DNA of 64,000 nt from Phyllobacterium sp. 628 (lineage in GTDB: Bacteria; Pseudomonadota; Alphaproteobacteria; Rhizobiales; Rhizobiaceae): positions 310,001-374,000 of the forward strand of contig NZ_CP050303.1 in assembly GCF_014189505.1 (NCBI RefSeq), read 5' to 3'. This document shows positions 36,756 to 45,415 of this stretch, one piece after another (position 1 is the first letter of the stretch; each line of letters starts with the position of its first letter). The translations under genes were made by a program, and so were the position numbers. The notes beneath the pieces are model-generated. The model did not search any database, was not told where the DNA came from, and saw only the letters and a list, made by a program, of their open reading frames with translations.

Positions 36756-37458
36756 TCCGAAACCCCTCCTCAGTGTCCGCGATCTGCATGCCTGGTATGG
36801 CGAAGGCCATGCGCTGCACGGCGTCAATCTCGATATCCACGAAGGCGAAACGGTTACGCTTCTTGGCCGCAACGGTGTCGGCAAGACGACAACCTTGCGC
36901 TCGATCATGGGCATCATCCGCAAGCGCACAGGCAGCATCAACTTCAACGGCAAGGACATGATGCGGGTGCCACTGCATCGCACCGCCCATGCCGGGATTG
37001 GTTTCGTGCCGGAAGAGCGCGGCATCTTCGCGACACTTTCCGTCGATGAAAACCTTAATCTGCCCCCAATCGTTGCCAAAGGCGGCATGACGATTGCCGA
37101 AATTTATGAGCTGTTTCCCAATCTGAAAGAACGCCGCAACAGCCCGGGTACAAAGCTGTCGGGCGGTGAACAGCAGATGCTGGCGATTGCCCGCATTCTG
37201 CGCACTGGCGTCAAGCTTCTGTTGCTGGATGAGCCAACCGAAGGACTTGCCCCGGTTATTGTCCAGCGTATCGGCGAAGTGCTCGTCACGCTGAAACAGC
37301 GGGGCATGACCATTCTGCTGGTTGAACAGAATTTTCGCTTTGCCAGCAAGGTTGCTGATCGTTTTTACGTGGTGGATCACGGCAAGGTCATCGACAATTT
37401 TCATGTCAAGGAGCTGCCTGACCGCATGGCCATGCTCAACGAAGCGCTGGGGGTCTGA
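36748..37458 (+). CDS. Branched-chain amino acid-type ABC transporter ATP-binding protein (LivF-like)
   Basis: A 236-residue ATPase. Walker A GRNGVGKTT, signature LSGGEQQMLAIARIL and Walker B LLLLDEPTEGLAP are present. The ATG at 36748 overlaps the LivG stop; the frame extends upstream within LivG and is not used. With LivG it forms the heterodimeric motor of the transporter. Confidence 0.92.
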   Translation: MSDPKPLLSVRDLHAWYGEGHALHGVNLDIHEGETVTLLGRNGVGKTTTLRSIMGIIRKRTGSINFNGKDMMRVPLHRTAHAGIGFVPEERGIFATLSVDENLNLPPIVAKGGMTIAEIYELFPNLKERRNSPGTKLSGGEQQMLAIARILRTGVKLLLLDEPTEGLAPVIVQRIGEVLVTLKQRGMTILLVEQNFRFASKVADRFYVVDHGKVIDNFHVKELPDRMAMLNEALGV

Positions 37459-37460
37459 CC

Positions 37461-38342
37461 ATGATTTTCGGAATACCCATGCAAGCTCTGTTCGGACAGT
37501 TGTTGATCGGGCTGATCAACGGCTCGTTCTACGCCATGCTCAGTCTTGGTCTTGCCATCATCTTCGGACTGTTGCGTGTGATCAACTTCGCCCATGGCGC
37601 CCAATATATGCTGGGCGCCTTCATCGGCTATCTGCTGCTTGCACAACTTGGCATCGGCTATTGGCCTGCGCTGATCCTTGCGCCCATCGTGGTCGGCATC
37701 GCCGGCGCTATTGTCGAGCGCGTGGCACTGTCGCGTCTCTATAACCTCGATCACCTCTATGGCCTGCTTTTCACATTCGGGCTGGCACTCGTGATCGAGG
37801 GCACATTCCGTTATTACTACGGCGCGGCGGGACAGCCTTATGCGGTGCCAAGCGCGCTAGCAGGCGGATATAATCTCGGCTTCATGTTCCTGCCGAAATA
37901 CCGCGCCTGGGTTGTCCTTGCATCGCTTGTCATTTGCCTTGGCACATGGCTTCTCATCGAAAAAACCCGGCTCGGTTCCTATCTGCGTGCAGCCACAGAG
38001 AACCCCACGCTTGTCCGCGCCTTCGGCATCAATGTCCCGCTGCTTCTGACCTTCACCTATGGTCTCGGTGCAGGGCTTGCCGGGCTCGCCGGGATCATGG
38101 CTGCCCCCATTTATCAGGTGAGCCCCTTGATGGGGTCAAATCTCATCATTGTGGTGTTCGCCGTTGTCGTTGTCGGCGGTATGGGATCCATTCTTGGCGC
38201 TATCGTGACAGGCTATATGCTCGGGATTTTCGAAGGCCTGACCAAGGTGTTCTATCCGGAGGCTTCCAATATCGTGATCTTCGTCATCATGGCGATTGTG
38301 CTGCTTGTCCGTCCAGCAGGCCTGTTCGGAAGGGAGGTCTGA
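37461..38342 (+). CDS. Branched-chain amino acid-type ABC transporter permease (LivH-like)
   Basis: A 293-residue inner-membrane permease. The LivH hallmark GLINGSFYAMLSLGLAIIFG followed by the RVINFAHG motif is at residues 13-45, with many helices after it. It starts two bases after the LivF stop and is followed one base later by LivM. Confidence 0.92.
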   Translation: MIFGIPMQALFGQLLIGLINGSFYAMLSLGLAIIFGLLRVINFAHGAQYMLGAFIGYLLLAQLGIGYWPALILAPIVVGIAGAIVERVALSRLYNLDHLYGLLFTFGLALVIEGTFRYYYGAAGQPYAVPSALAGGYNLGFMFLPKYRAWVVLASLVICLGTWLLIEKTRLGSYLRAATENPTLVRAFGINVPLLLTFTYGLGAGLAGLAGIMAAPIYQVSPLMGSNLIIVVFAVVVVGGMGSILGAIVTGYMLGIFEGLTKVFYPEASNIVIFVIMAIVLLVRPAGLFGREV

Positions 38343-38343
38343 G

Positions 38344-39327
38344 ATGACCGATACAACTGTTGCTTCCGTGCAAAAGAGCAAGTTCTTCACGCTGGAGATG
38401 GTGCTGATCCTGATCGGTGTTGCCGCACTGATCCTGGCGCCCTTCCATTTCTATCCGGTCTTCCTGATGAAGGTTTTGTGCTTTGCGCTGTTTGCCTGCG
38501 CTTTCAACCTTCTGCTTGGCTACACGGGAATCCTTTCCTTCGGTCATGCGGCATTCTTCGGCGGTGCCGCCTACTTCACCGCACATTCTGTCAAGGAATG
38601 GGGCTTTCCGCCGGAGCTTGGTATTTTGCTCGGCGTCTTTGGCGCCGCAGTGCTTGGGTTGATCATTGGCTTCTTCGCCATCCGCCGTCAGGGCATCTAT
38701 TCGACGATGATCACGCTTGCCCTATCCCAGATGTTTTTCTTCTTCTGCCTGCAGGCCTCTTTCACTAAGGGTGAAGATGGCATTCAGGGCGTACCGCGCG
38801 GCAAGCTTCTCGGTTTCATCGATCTGAATGATCCACTCAACATGTACTTCTTCGTTCTCGCCGTGTTTCTGATCGGCGTGTTCATCATCTGGCGCATTAT
38901 CAATTCACCCTTTGGCATGATCCTGAAATCCGTCCGCGAGAATGAGAACCGCGCAATCTCGCTTGGCTATTCGGTGGCACGCTACAAACTGGCGGCCTTT
39001 GTCATGTCTGCTGCGCTGACCGGCTTGGCTGGCGGCCTGAAAGCCATCGTCTTCCAGTTCGCCACCCTGACCGATGTCAGCTGGCAAATGTCGGGTGAAG
39101 TTGTCCTGATGACCCTGCTCGGCGGCATCGGCACTCTGGTTGGGCCGATCATCGGTGCCGGGTTCATTTCCGCGCTGGAAAACTATCTCGCCACGTCTGA
39201 ATTCCCGGTCACAGTGGTCACGGGCATCACCTTCATGGTCTGCGTTCTAGTGTTCCGCCGCGGCGTTATCGGTGAACTCTACGCCTCACGTTTTGGCAAG
39301 AAACTCGAGAGCAATTCCGGGCACTGA
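38344..39327 (+). CDS. Branched-chain amino acid-type ABC transporter permease (LivM-like)
   Basis: A 327-residue permease. The block NLLLGYTGILSFGHAAFFGGAAY and the C-terminal GGIGTLVGPIIGAGF segment are typical of LivM. It pairs with the LivH-like permease. The GMC oxidoreductase gene begins two bases after its stop triplet, so the enzyme is likely in the same transcript. Confidence 0.92.
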   Translation: MTDTTVASVQKSKFFTLEMVLILIGVAALILAPFHFYPVFLMKVLCFALFACAFNLLLGYTGILSFGHAAFFGGAAYFTAHSVKEWGFPPELGILLGVFGAAVLGLIIGFFAIRRQGIYSTMITLALSQMFFFFCLQASFTKGEDGIQGVPRGKLLGFIDLNDPLNMYFFVLAVFLIGVFIIWRIINSPFGMILKSVRENENRAISLGYSVARYKLAAFVMSAALTGLAGGLKAIVFQFATLTDVSWQMSGEVVLMTLLGGIGTLVGPIIGAGFISALENYLATSEFPVTVVTGITFMVCVLVFRRGVIGELYASRFGKKLESNSGH

Positions 39328-39328
39328 C

Positions 39329-40921
39329 ATGGCAGACAGCTACGATTACATTATCGTCGGCGCTGGCACGGCTGGCTGCACATTGGCCAACCGCCTGTCT
39401 GAGGACAGGAACGTTTCCGTGCTTCTGCTCGAAGCTGGCGGAAAGGACAACTATCCATGGATCCATATCCCGGTCGGCTATCTCTATTGCATCTCCAACC
39501 CGCGCACCGACTGGTGCTTTTCCACCGAGGCCGAGCCCGGTTTGAATGGCCGTATTCTGAATTATCCGCGTGGCAAGGTGCTGGGTGGCTGCTCTTCAAT
39601 CAATGGCATGATCTATATGCGCGGGCAGGCCCGCGACTATGACCTCTGGCGCCAAGATGGCTGCACCGGCTGGGGCTGGGACGACGTGCTGCCCTATTTC
39701 AAAAAGTCAGAAGATTATTATCAGGGCAAAAGCGAATTTCACGGATCAGGCGGTGAATGGCGCGTGGAAGAAGCCCGCCTGCATTGGGATATTCTCGATG
39801 CTTTCCGCGACGCGGCGGAAGCAGCAGGCATCCCGCGTACCGATGATTTCAATCGCGGCGACAATGAAGGCAGTTCCTATTTCAAGGTGAACCAGAAGCG
39901 TGGCATTCGCTGGAATACGGCAAAAGCTTTTCTGCGTCCGGCGCTGAAACGATCCAATCTGACAGTTGAGACGGGCGCCCATGTGCGCAGGCTTATCCTC
40001 GATAATTTGAGAGTCACCGGTGTCGAAATTGAGCAGGCCGGCACTATCCGCACAGTCCAATGCCGACGTGAAGTCATTCTTGCTGCGGGTGCCATTGGCT
40101 CACCGCAGATTCTCGAACTTTCCGGTATTGGCCGTGGCGATGTTTTGCAGAGCGCCGGGATTAGGCCGGTGCTCGAACGCCGCTCCGTTGGGGAAAATCT
40201 GCAGGACCATTTGCAATTGCGCTGTGCTTATAAGGTCTCGGGCATTCCTACCCTCAACGAAAAAGCCAACCGTCTGCTCGGCAAGGCGTCCATCGCACTG
40301 GAATATCTGTTCAACCAGTCTGGCCCCATGTCGATGGCACCCAGTCAACTGGGGGTATTTACACGCTCGGATCCGTCTTTCGCGACCGCCAATCTGCAAT
40401 ATCATGTGCAGCCGCTCTCGCTGGAAAAGTTCGGCGAGAACGTCCATCCCTTCCCGGCCTTTACCGCAAGTGTCTGCAATCTTCGCCCCGAGAGCCGGGG
40501 CTCTGTGCATGTCAAATCGCCGGATCACCGCGCGCATCCTGCCATCAGACCAAACTATCTGACGACGGAAGCGGATCGGCGTGTAGCCGCCGACTCGATC
40601 CGCATCACCCGCAATATCATCGCTCAGAAGCCATTGCAGCGTTACAAGCCGGAAGAGTTCAAACCCGGCCCGCAATACGAAAGTGAAGCCGAGTTGATCG
40701 AAGCTGCCGGTGCCATCGGCACGACGATTTTTCATCCGGTCGGCACCTGTCGCATGGGCGCTGATGCAGAGTCGGTTGTCGATCCGCAATTGCGGGTACG
40801 GGGCATCAAAGGATTGCGTGTTGCCGACGCTTCCATCATGCCATCGATCACATCAGGCAATACCAACTCACCAACCATCATGATCGCAGAGAAAGCGGCG
40901 GAGATGATTGAGCAGGTTTGA
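39329..40921 (+). CDS. GMC-family oxidoreductase (choline dehydrogenase-like)
   Basis: A 530-residue FAD-dependent alcohol dehydrogenase of the GMC family. The N-terminal DYIIVGAGTAGCTLANRLSE motif binds FAD. The GKVLGGCSSINGMIYMRG block is the family's first signature, AGAIGSPQILELSGIG the second, and HPVGTCRMG near the C-terminus carries the catalytic histidine. Choline, other amino alcohols and aromatic alcohols are known substrates. Its coupling to the Liv-type uptake genes suggests it oxidises the imported compound. No betB or betA partners are present, so choline is not favoured. Confidence 0.9.
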   Translation: MADSYDYIIVGAGTAGCTLANRLSEDRNVSVLLLEAGGKDNYPWIHIPVGYLYCISNPRTDWCFSTEAEPGLNGRILNYPRGKVLGGCSSINGMIYMRGQARDYDLWRQDGCTGWGWDDVLPYFKKSEDYYQGKSEFHGSGGEWRVEEARLHWDILDAFRDAAEAAGIPRTDDFNRGDNEGSSYFKVNQKRGIRWNTAKAFLRPALKRSNLTVETGAHVRRLILDNLRVTGVEIEQAGTIRTVQCRREVILAAGAIGSPQILELSGIGRGDVLQSAGIRPVLERRSVGENLQDHLQLRCAYKVSGIPTLNEKANRLLGKASIALEYLFNQSGPMSMAPSQLGVFTRSDPSFATANLQYHVQPLSLEKFGENVHPFPAFTASVCNLRPESRGSVHVKSPDHRAHPAIRPNYLTTEADRRVAADSIRITRNIIAQKPLQRYKPEEFKPGPQYESEAELIEAAGAIGTTIFHPVGTCRMGADAESVVDPQLRVRGIKGLRVADASIMPSITSGNTNSPTIMIAEKAAEMIEQV

Positions 40922-40933
40922 ATTTCTTCGTGC

Positions 40934-40970
40934 TTGAGCCTATGTGATCTCTTTGCTATCATTGAGATCA
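40934..40970 (+). promoter_or_regulatory. FitAB-type promoter with embedded inverted-repeat operator
   Basis: TTGAGC (40934-40939) and TATCAT (40957-40962) are 17 bases apart and form a sigma70-like promoter. TGATCTC (40945-40951) and GAGATCA (40964-40970) form a perfect 7-bp dyad 12 bases apart that brackets the -10. A toxin-antitoxin complex bound here would block its own promoter. Confidence 0.65.
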
Positions 40971-40982
40971 ATGGAGGCATAA

Positions 40983-41222
40983 ATGGCCGGAAACCTGCAC
41001 GTCAGAAATCTTGACGACGATCTGATTATAAAACTCAAGCTTCGGGCAGCCAGACATGGCCGATCAGCCGAGGCAGAACATCGAGAAATTTTACGCCAAG
41101 CCTTGGAAACTGAGGTCGACTCATCGTTCGATGAACTTGCCGAGCAGCTGCGTAAGCTTACAGCGAAACGGAAACAAACTGCTTCAGAAGTGCTGTTACG
41201 CGAAGGGCGTGACGAGCGCTGA
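40983..41222 (+). CDS. FitA-like ribbon-helix-helix antitoxin
   Basis: A 79-residue antitoxin. Residues 1-45 form an Arc/FitA-type ribbon-helix-helix (LHVRNLDDDLIIKLKLRAARHGRSAEAEHREILRQAL), binding DNA as a dimer. The C-terminal part would wrap the toxin and block its active site. It overlaps the toxin start by one base (TGATG) and has a good ribosome site (GGAGG). The upstream dyad at 40945-40970 is the probable operator. Confidence 0.9.
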   Translation: MAGNLHVRNLDDDLIIKLKLRAARHGRSAEAEHREILRQALETEVDSSFDELAEQLRKLTAKRKQTASEVLLREGRDER

Positions 41223-41650
41223 TGGAGACCCTGATTATCGATGCCAGTATTGCTATCAAATGGGTCGTTGAGGAAGATGGAACGGATCAGGCACTCAAAC
41301 TGCGTGGCCGTTACAGATTTGCTGCTCCGGAACTGCTCGTTGCTGAATGCGCAAATATTCTTTGGAAGAAAGTACAGCGAAATGAGCTTGTAGCGGATGA
41401 AGCAAATCTTGGCGCCCGTTTGCTCCAGCGCGCGGACATTGAACTGATTGGCATGCGCGGGCTCATGGAGCAAGCGACGATGCTGGCCATTTTACTCGGC
41501 CACCCTGCTTATGATTGCATCTACATTGCGCTTGCCCAGCATCAAAAATGTCGGTTTGTCACTGCGGATGAAAGACTGCTTCGGGTCATCAATCATAAGG
41601 CAACAAAAGAGCTGGCCGCACGTTGTGTATCACTCGACGAAATTGACTAG
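41222..41650 (+). CDS. PIN-domain toxin (VapC/FitB family)
   Basis: A 142-residue PIN-domain ribonuclease. The acidic metal-binding residues are Asp7 (LIIDAS), Glu42 (LLVAECAN), Asp98 (AYDCIY) and Asp116 (VTADERL), all in place, so the toxin should be active. VapC-type toxins cut tRNA or other RNA when the labile antitoxin is lost. The pair stands between a transporter operon and the TonB genes and shows no other mobile-element sign. Confidence 0.9.
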   Translation: METLIIDASIAIKWVVEEDGTDQALKLRGRYRFAAPELLVAECANILWKKVQRNELVADEANLGARLLQRADIELIGMRGLMEQATMLAILLGHPAYDCIYIALAQHQKCRFVTADERLLRVINHKATKELAARCVSLDEID

Positions 41651-41673
41651 TTTCGTCTGCGAGGGATCATGCT

Positions 41674-42513
41674 CTAAAAACTGAACGGCAGGATTTTTAA
41701 CTGAGCGCCTTTGCCTATTCCTTCAGGCGGCGCAGGTAGAGGAGAAGCTCTCTGCACCATTGCGATAGCCGCCTGATCATATTCAGCGTTCCCAGAAGAT
41801 TGCCCAATGGTCGCAGATTGAACGGTTCCATCGGCACCGATTAAGAGACGAACTGAAAGTTTGATATTACCCCGTGCATCAATTTTTACAGTTCTTTTGT
41901 AACGCGCCAAATGCCGGTTCAACTTAGAATTCCATTGCTGTGCCTCCGCAGCAGAGGCCGATCGGGAAACACTTGGCTGCGATTTTGCTTCCTGAACCGC
42001 TTCAGCTTTCACAGTGGCAACCTGTGGTTTGACCGGTTTACGGACAACCTTCTTGGGAACATCCTTCTTGGGCTGATCCGGGTTCTTCTGTTCGGGTCGT
42101 ACAACCGGGAGAGGCACCTCCACCTTTGGTAATTCGACAACTTTTTCCGGCTGAATTTCTTCCGGAATAGCCTGTTCTTCAGGTACAGGCTCTTCGACGG
42201 GCTCCAGCGGCTTTTCAGGCTGAATCTCGGGAGCCATGGCTTCCTGAACAGGTTCCGGTGTCACTTTCTCAGGCTCGACGGGTGGTGTTTCCGCAACGGC
42301 TTCCGGCACGACAGGCGCAGGCAATGGCTCCATATCGATCATCACCGCGGCGGCAACTTCGCCATCGGATGCATCGGCTTGATAATTGAAACCGTACCAT
42401 CCCGCCCCGGCATGAACGCCAATCATCACAAGCCCGGCAGCCGACCAGAGGCCAACTTCGCGCCAGCTCAGTTTGAACTGTCCTACCCTTGGAGCGATTG
42501 GTCTGACAGGCAT
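41674..42513 (-). CDS. tonB: TonB-family energy transducer
   Basis: A 279-residue periplasm-spanning protein. A single transmembrane helix (VGLWSAAGLVMIGVHAGAGWYGF) follows a short cytoplasmic start. A long proline/glutamate-rich linker covers about residues 55-180, and the TonB C-terminal domain (LNRHLARYKRTVKIDARGNI to ILPFSF) ends the chain. It couples the proton gradient to outer-membrane receptors for siderophores or haem. It is the last gene of the exbB-exbD-tonB operon, and its start overlaps the ExbD stop by one base (TAATG). Confidence 0.92.
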   Translation of the reverse strand: MPVRPIAPRVGQFKLSWREVGLWSAAGLVMIGVHAGAGWYGFNYQADASDGEVAAAVMIDMEPLPAPVVPEAVAETPPVEPEKVTPEPVQEAMAPEIQPEKPLEPVEEPVPEEQAIPEEIQPEKVVELPKVEVPLPVVRPEQKNPDQPKKDVPKKVVRKPVKPQVATVKAEAVQEAKSQPSVSRSASAAEAQQWNSKLNRHLARYKRTVKIDARGNIKLSVRLLIGADGTVQSATIGQSSGNAEYDQAAIAMVQRASPLPAPPEGIGKGAQLKILPFSF

Positions 42514-42986
42514 TATTGCGCGCTTCCAACTGGCTGAGCGGCAGGGGCAGCGCGCGGCGCGGCGGGAGCGCTCTCCAAACCAACCAGCGCAATCTTCAGA
42601 TAGCCATTGTCACGCAGAGTGTTCATCAAATCCATCAGCGCGCCGTAATCGACGGCACGGTCTGCACGCAGGAAAACGCGGGTTTCCTTGTCGCCCTGTG
42701 TCTTCTGATCAAGAAAGGCGCCAATCGTTTCCTTGGTCACCGTGTCATTGACAATGGCAATCGTGTGATTTTCCTTCAACGTGAGAAAAAGCGGCGTTTC
42801 AGGGCGTGTAGCCGGTGGCGCCGTTGATGCAGGCAAATCGACATTGATATCGACGGTTGCCAGCGGGGCAGCCACCATGAAGATGATCAGCAAAACCAGC
42901 ATGACATCGATAAAAGGCGTCACGTTGATTTCATGGTTTTCCTGCAGATCATCGTCGGATGCGTTGTGCCTGATGCCGCCAGCCAT
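42513..42986 (-). CDS. exbD: ExbD (biopolymer transport protein)
   Basis: A 157-residue inner-membrane protein. The ExbD motif INVTPFIDVMLVLLIIFMVAAP contains the essential Asp in its single helix (residues about 20-42). The periplasmic part follows. It forms the proton channel with ExbB. A proline/alanine-rich tail (APAAPRAAPAAQP) at the C-terminus is unusual but common in alphaproteobacterial ExbD proteins. Confidence 0.93.
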   Translation of the reverse strand: MAGGIRHNASDDDLQENHEINVTPFIDVMLVLLIIFMVAAPLATVDINVDLPASTAPPATRPETPLFLTLKENHTIAIVNDTVTKETIGAFLDQKTQGDKETRVFLRADRAVDYGALMDLMNTLRDNGYLKIALVGLESAPAAPRAAPAAQPVGSAQ

Positions 42987-42997
42987 AATCGCTACCC

Positions 42998-44005
42998 CTA
43001 TTCTGCAGCTGCGGCCCGTGGCTGATGAGCCACCGGCACGAGGGCATAATCGACATCGCGGCTGACAAGCCGTTCAACCCCGGCAGATGCATCTGCCAAA
43101 AGCTGCCGATAACCAGTGATGGAACGGGCAAAGACATTGTAGATCACGACGGCGGGGATCGCTGCAACGAGACCAATGGCTGTTGCCAGCAGCGCTTCAG
43201 CAATGCCCGGTGCGACGATAGCGAGGTTGGTTGTCTGAGATTCCGAAATGCCGATGAAGGAATTCATGATGCCCCATACGGTGCCAAACAAACCGACAAA
43301 CGGTGCAGTCGATCCGATGGTTGCTAGCACGCCCGTTCCACGGCTCATGCGACGGCCGGCCTGCGCCTCGATACGCGAAAGGCGCGAAGCCACACGCTCC
43401 TTCAATCCGTCCGCGCCCGCATAGGGCTGCGCTTCATGTGACATGCGAACTTCTTCACGTGCTGCATTAACGAGCTGCGCACCCGGTCCGCCACGTCCCT
43501 CCAGAGCCTGCTCGGCATCACGCAGTGAGCGCGCATTGCCAATAGCATTGAGGGCGCGGTAAGCGCGGACACGTGCACCGGCTAGCTCAAGCGTCTTGGC
43601 GAGCCAGACCGTCCAGGTGATGAGCGACGCAAAAGCCAATCCGATCATTACACCTTTCACCACCCAGTCGGCGGCCATGAACATGCCCCATGGTGAAAGA
43701 TTGTGCGGCAAAGTCAGCTTCGCACCAGAGGCCGGTGTCGCTGCAACTGCAGGCTGTGCAGGTGCGGGTGCGGGTACAATGGGCGCTGTCGCCGGAATTG
43801 TCTGGGGTGTTGGCGTTATCGGGGCAACTTGTGCGGAAGGCACAGGAGCAACCGGTTGCACTTGAGTTGGCTGTGGAGCGGCCTCCTGAGCCAGAGCCGG
43901 TGACAACAGAAGGCCAGGAAGCAGCAGCGCCGATCCAAGAGCGCCTACCCGCAAATATGCTGCAACGGTGTTCATTATCGGAAACGTTGATTTGCTTGTG
44001 CGCAT
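42998..44005 (-). CDS. exbB: ExbB (TonB-system energiser) with proline-rich periplasmic extension
   Basis: A 335-residue protein. The MotA/TolQ/ExbB core with three helices occupies about residues 105-335; the block FVGLFGTVWGIMNSFIGI and a C-terminal helix pair with the ExbD Asp. Before it lie a signal peptide (ALLLPGLLLSPALA) and about 60 residues rich in Pro, Ala and Gln. Such long ExbB proteins are typical of rhizobia. ATG 44005 is preferred over an in-frame GTG at 44035. A TGA-N9-TCA site lies about 90 bases upstream, suggesting RirA control. Confidence 0.92.
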   Translation of the reverse strand: MRTSKSTFPIMNTVAAYLRVGALGSALLLPGLLLSPALAQEAAPQPTQVQPVAPVPSAQVAPITPTPQTIPATAPIVPAPAPAQPAVAATPASGAKLTLPHNLSPWGMFMAADWVVKGVMIGLAFASLITWTVWLAKTLELAGARVRAYRALNAIGNARSLRDAEQALEGRGGPGAQLVNAAREEVRMSHEAQPYAGADGLKERVASRLSRIEAQAGRRMSRGTGVLATIGSTAPFVGLFGTVWGIMNSFIGISESQTTNLAIVAPGIAEALLATAIGLVAAIPAVVIYNVFARSITGYRQLLADASAGVERLVSRDVDYALVPVAHQPRAAAAE

Positions 44006-44094
44006 AGCCTTGCGATCTTTCACTTCTGTCGCCACGGCGACGATGGAACCTTGGGAGTGGCGCTTTTATCTGGATGGAGCGGCTTTAATATTTA

Positions 44095-44109
44095 TGAGTA
44101 TAATAATCA
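44095..44109. promoter_or_regulatory. Iron-responsive operator (RirA IRO box) before exbB
   Basis: TGA, nine AT-rich bases, TCA matches the TGA-N9-TCA core of the RirA-bound IRO box known in rhizobia. It lies about 90 bases upstream of exbB. The short core occurs by chance, but its place before an iron-uptake operon makes it credible. Confidence 0.6.
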
Positions 44110-44156
44110 ACTATTAACTGCCGCAACCCCTGTTTTAACCGGGAGACATTTCACAC

Positions 44157-45251
44157 TCAGTCGTCCCGGCGCGCATTGTCGCCATCAAAGCCGCGACGCC
44201 AGTATGCGACGACCAGATGTTTCTCGCGGTCGTGTTTGCGTTCTTTGCGCAGATAGGAGCGGATCGCCTTGAAGTCGCTGAATTCACAACCGGCCCAGAC
44301 AAACGTGTCGGGAGACAATGTTGCGGCATCAAGTTCCCGAACAATTTCAGCGAGCTTTCCGGTCGTTCCCGCCGCTGCTCCATTACGAAACTCCCAGCGG
44401 TAATCTATAGTCGCGGATGTTGGGAAATCCTGCTGATCCGCCAGACTGTCTATTTCCAGAATGACTTTTGCCTTGGCGTGCGCAGGCAGCGTTTCCAAAA
44501 TTCGTCCAATGGCGGGCAACGCGGTTTCATCACCGACAAGCAAATATTGCGGCGCTTCTTCCACGCCGCCGCCACCGGGGCCGGTCATGCCGACAATATC
44601 GCCAGGCTTGGTATTCAGCGCCCATGTCGCGCCGGGTGTGTTGCCGCCGGGGTGCACAACCATATCGATATCAACTTCGCCGTGCGCCACATCGATGTTG
44701 CGGATCGTGTAAACCCGGGCAATCAACGCATCCTCTCCATTCGGCCAGACCGGACGCCCATCCCGCCCCATGCTGGGCCACTTCGGTGCCCTTCCCTCTG
44801 GAGCAAACAATAACCGGATATGCAGGCCACCCGTTGCAAACCGGGCAATATCATCGCCCCGCAAAGTGACGCGGCGCATATGCGGCGTCAGGTCACGAGC
44901 GGAGACCACGCGCATCTCGCGGAAATAGGGCAGCGTGGTTCCCGAGAGCCCATCGCCATTCCATGACAGATGCGGCTTCTCGCTACCGGCAATATCAAGA
45001 ATATTATCGGCGAGGATCATCCGGACATAGGCGAGCGATGTTTCATCATCCGCTTCAACGTCGAGGGAAAGCACATCCCCCGCAACCAGCAACCGCGCCT
45101 TGCCGTAAGGTGTTTCAATACGGCCTTCCAGCGGATCACGGTCCACTCGCGAATATTCGGCATACAGCGCGCAAAGCTTGTCGAGCATATCTACCGGCGC
45201 CTGAAGTTTAACCGCAGCAGAGCTGCTCAGAACATGAGGCACGACAGACAT
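44157..45251 (-). CDS. Siderophore-interacting protein (ferric-siderophore reductase)
   Basis: A 364-residue protein. An N-terminal DUF2218-like domain (about residues 15-95) is followed by the SIP/ViuB flavin-binding barrel (RRVTLRGDDIARFATGG and RVYTIRNID near residue 180) and a NAD(P)H-binding SIP C-terminal domain (YLLVGDETALPAIGRIL). The family reduces iron inside the cytoplasm to release it from siderophores. CAGGAG seven bases before ATG 45251 fixes the start. It ends next to the exbB control region. An IRO-like box lies 80 bases upstream, so it probably shares iron control with the TonB genes. Confidence 0.92.
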   Translation of the reverse strand: MSVVPHVLSSSAAVKLQAPVDMLDKLCALYAEYSRVDRDPLEGRIETPYGKARLLVAGDVLSLDVEADDETSLAYVRMILADNILDIAGSEKPHLSWNGDGLSGTTLPYFREMRVVSARDLTPHMRRVTLRGDDIARFATGGLHIRLLFAPEGRAPKWPSMGRDGRPVWPNGEDALIARVYTIRNIDVAHGEVDIDMVVHPGGNTPGATWALNTKPGDIVGMTGPGGGGVEEAPQYLLVGDETALPAIGRILETLPAHAKAKVILEIDSLADQQDFPTSATIDYRWEFRNGAAAGTTGKLAEIVRELDAATLSPDTFVWAGCEFSDFKAIRSYLRKERKHDREKHLVVAYWRRGFDGDNARRDD

Positions 45252-45288
45252 GGCATTCTCCTGGCAATTTCTCACCGGATGCATGAGC

Positions 45289-45301
45289 CTAAGACTCTTA
45301 G
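45289..45301. promoter_or_regulatory. Short palindrome in the siderophore-interacting gene leader
   Basis: CTAAGA, one base, TCTTAG is a perfect 6-bp dyad 38 bases upstream of the siderophore-interacting gene, between its start and the IRO-like box. Its binder is unknown; it may be a second regulator site or a leader hairpin. Confidence 0.35.
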
Positions 45302-45330
45302 AACGGTGATGCCGGGACATTAGTAAAATA

Positions 45331-45345
45331 TGATTTATTTAGTCA
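45331..45345. promoter_or_regulatory. Iron-responsive operator (RirA IRO box) before siderophore-interacting gene
   Basis: TGA, nine AT-rich bases, TCA repeats the pattern seen before exbB. It lies 80 bases upstream of the start at 45251. Two such sites in the same cluster strengthen both calls. Confidence 0.6.
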
Positions 45346-45415
45346 AGTATTAAGACAAAAATTCTGCCCGCCAAATCTGCGCCGCTTATGCAGAACCCGC
45401 GCTTTTCCTAAAAAC

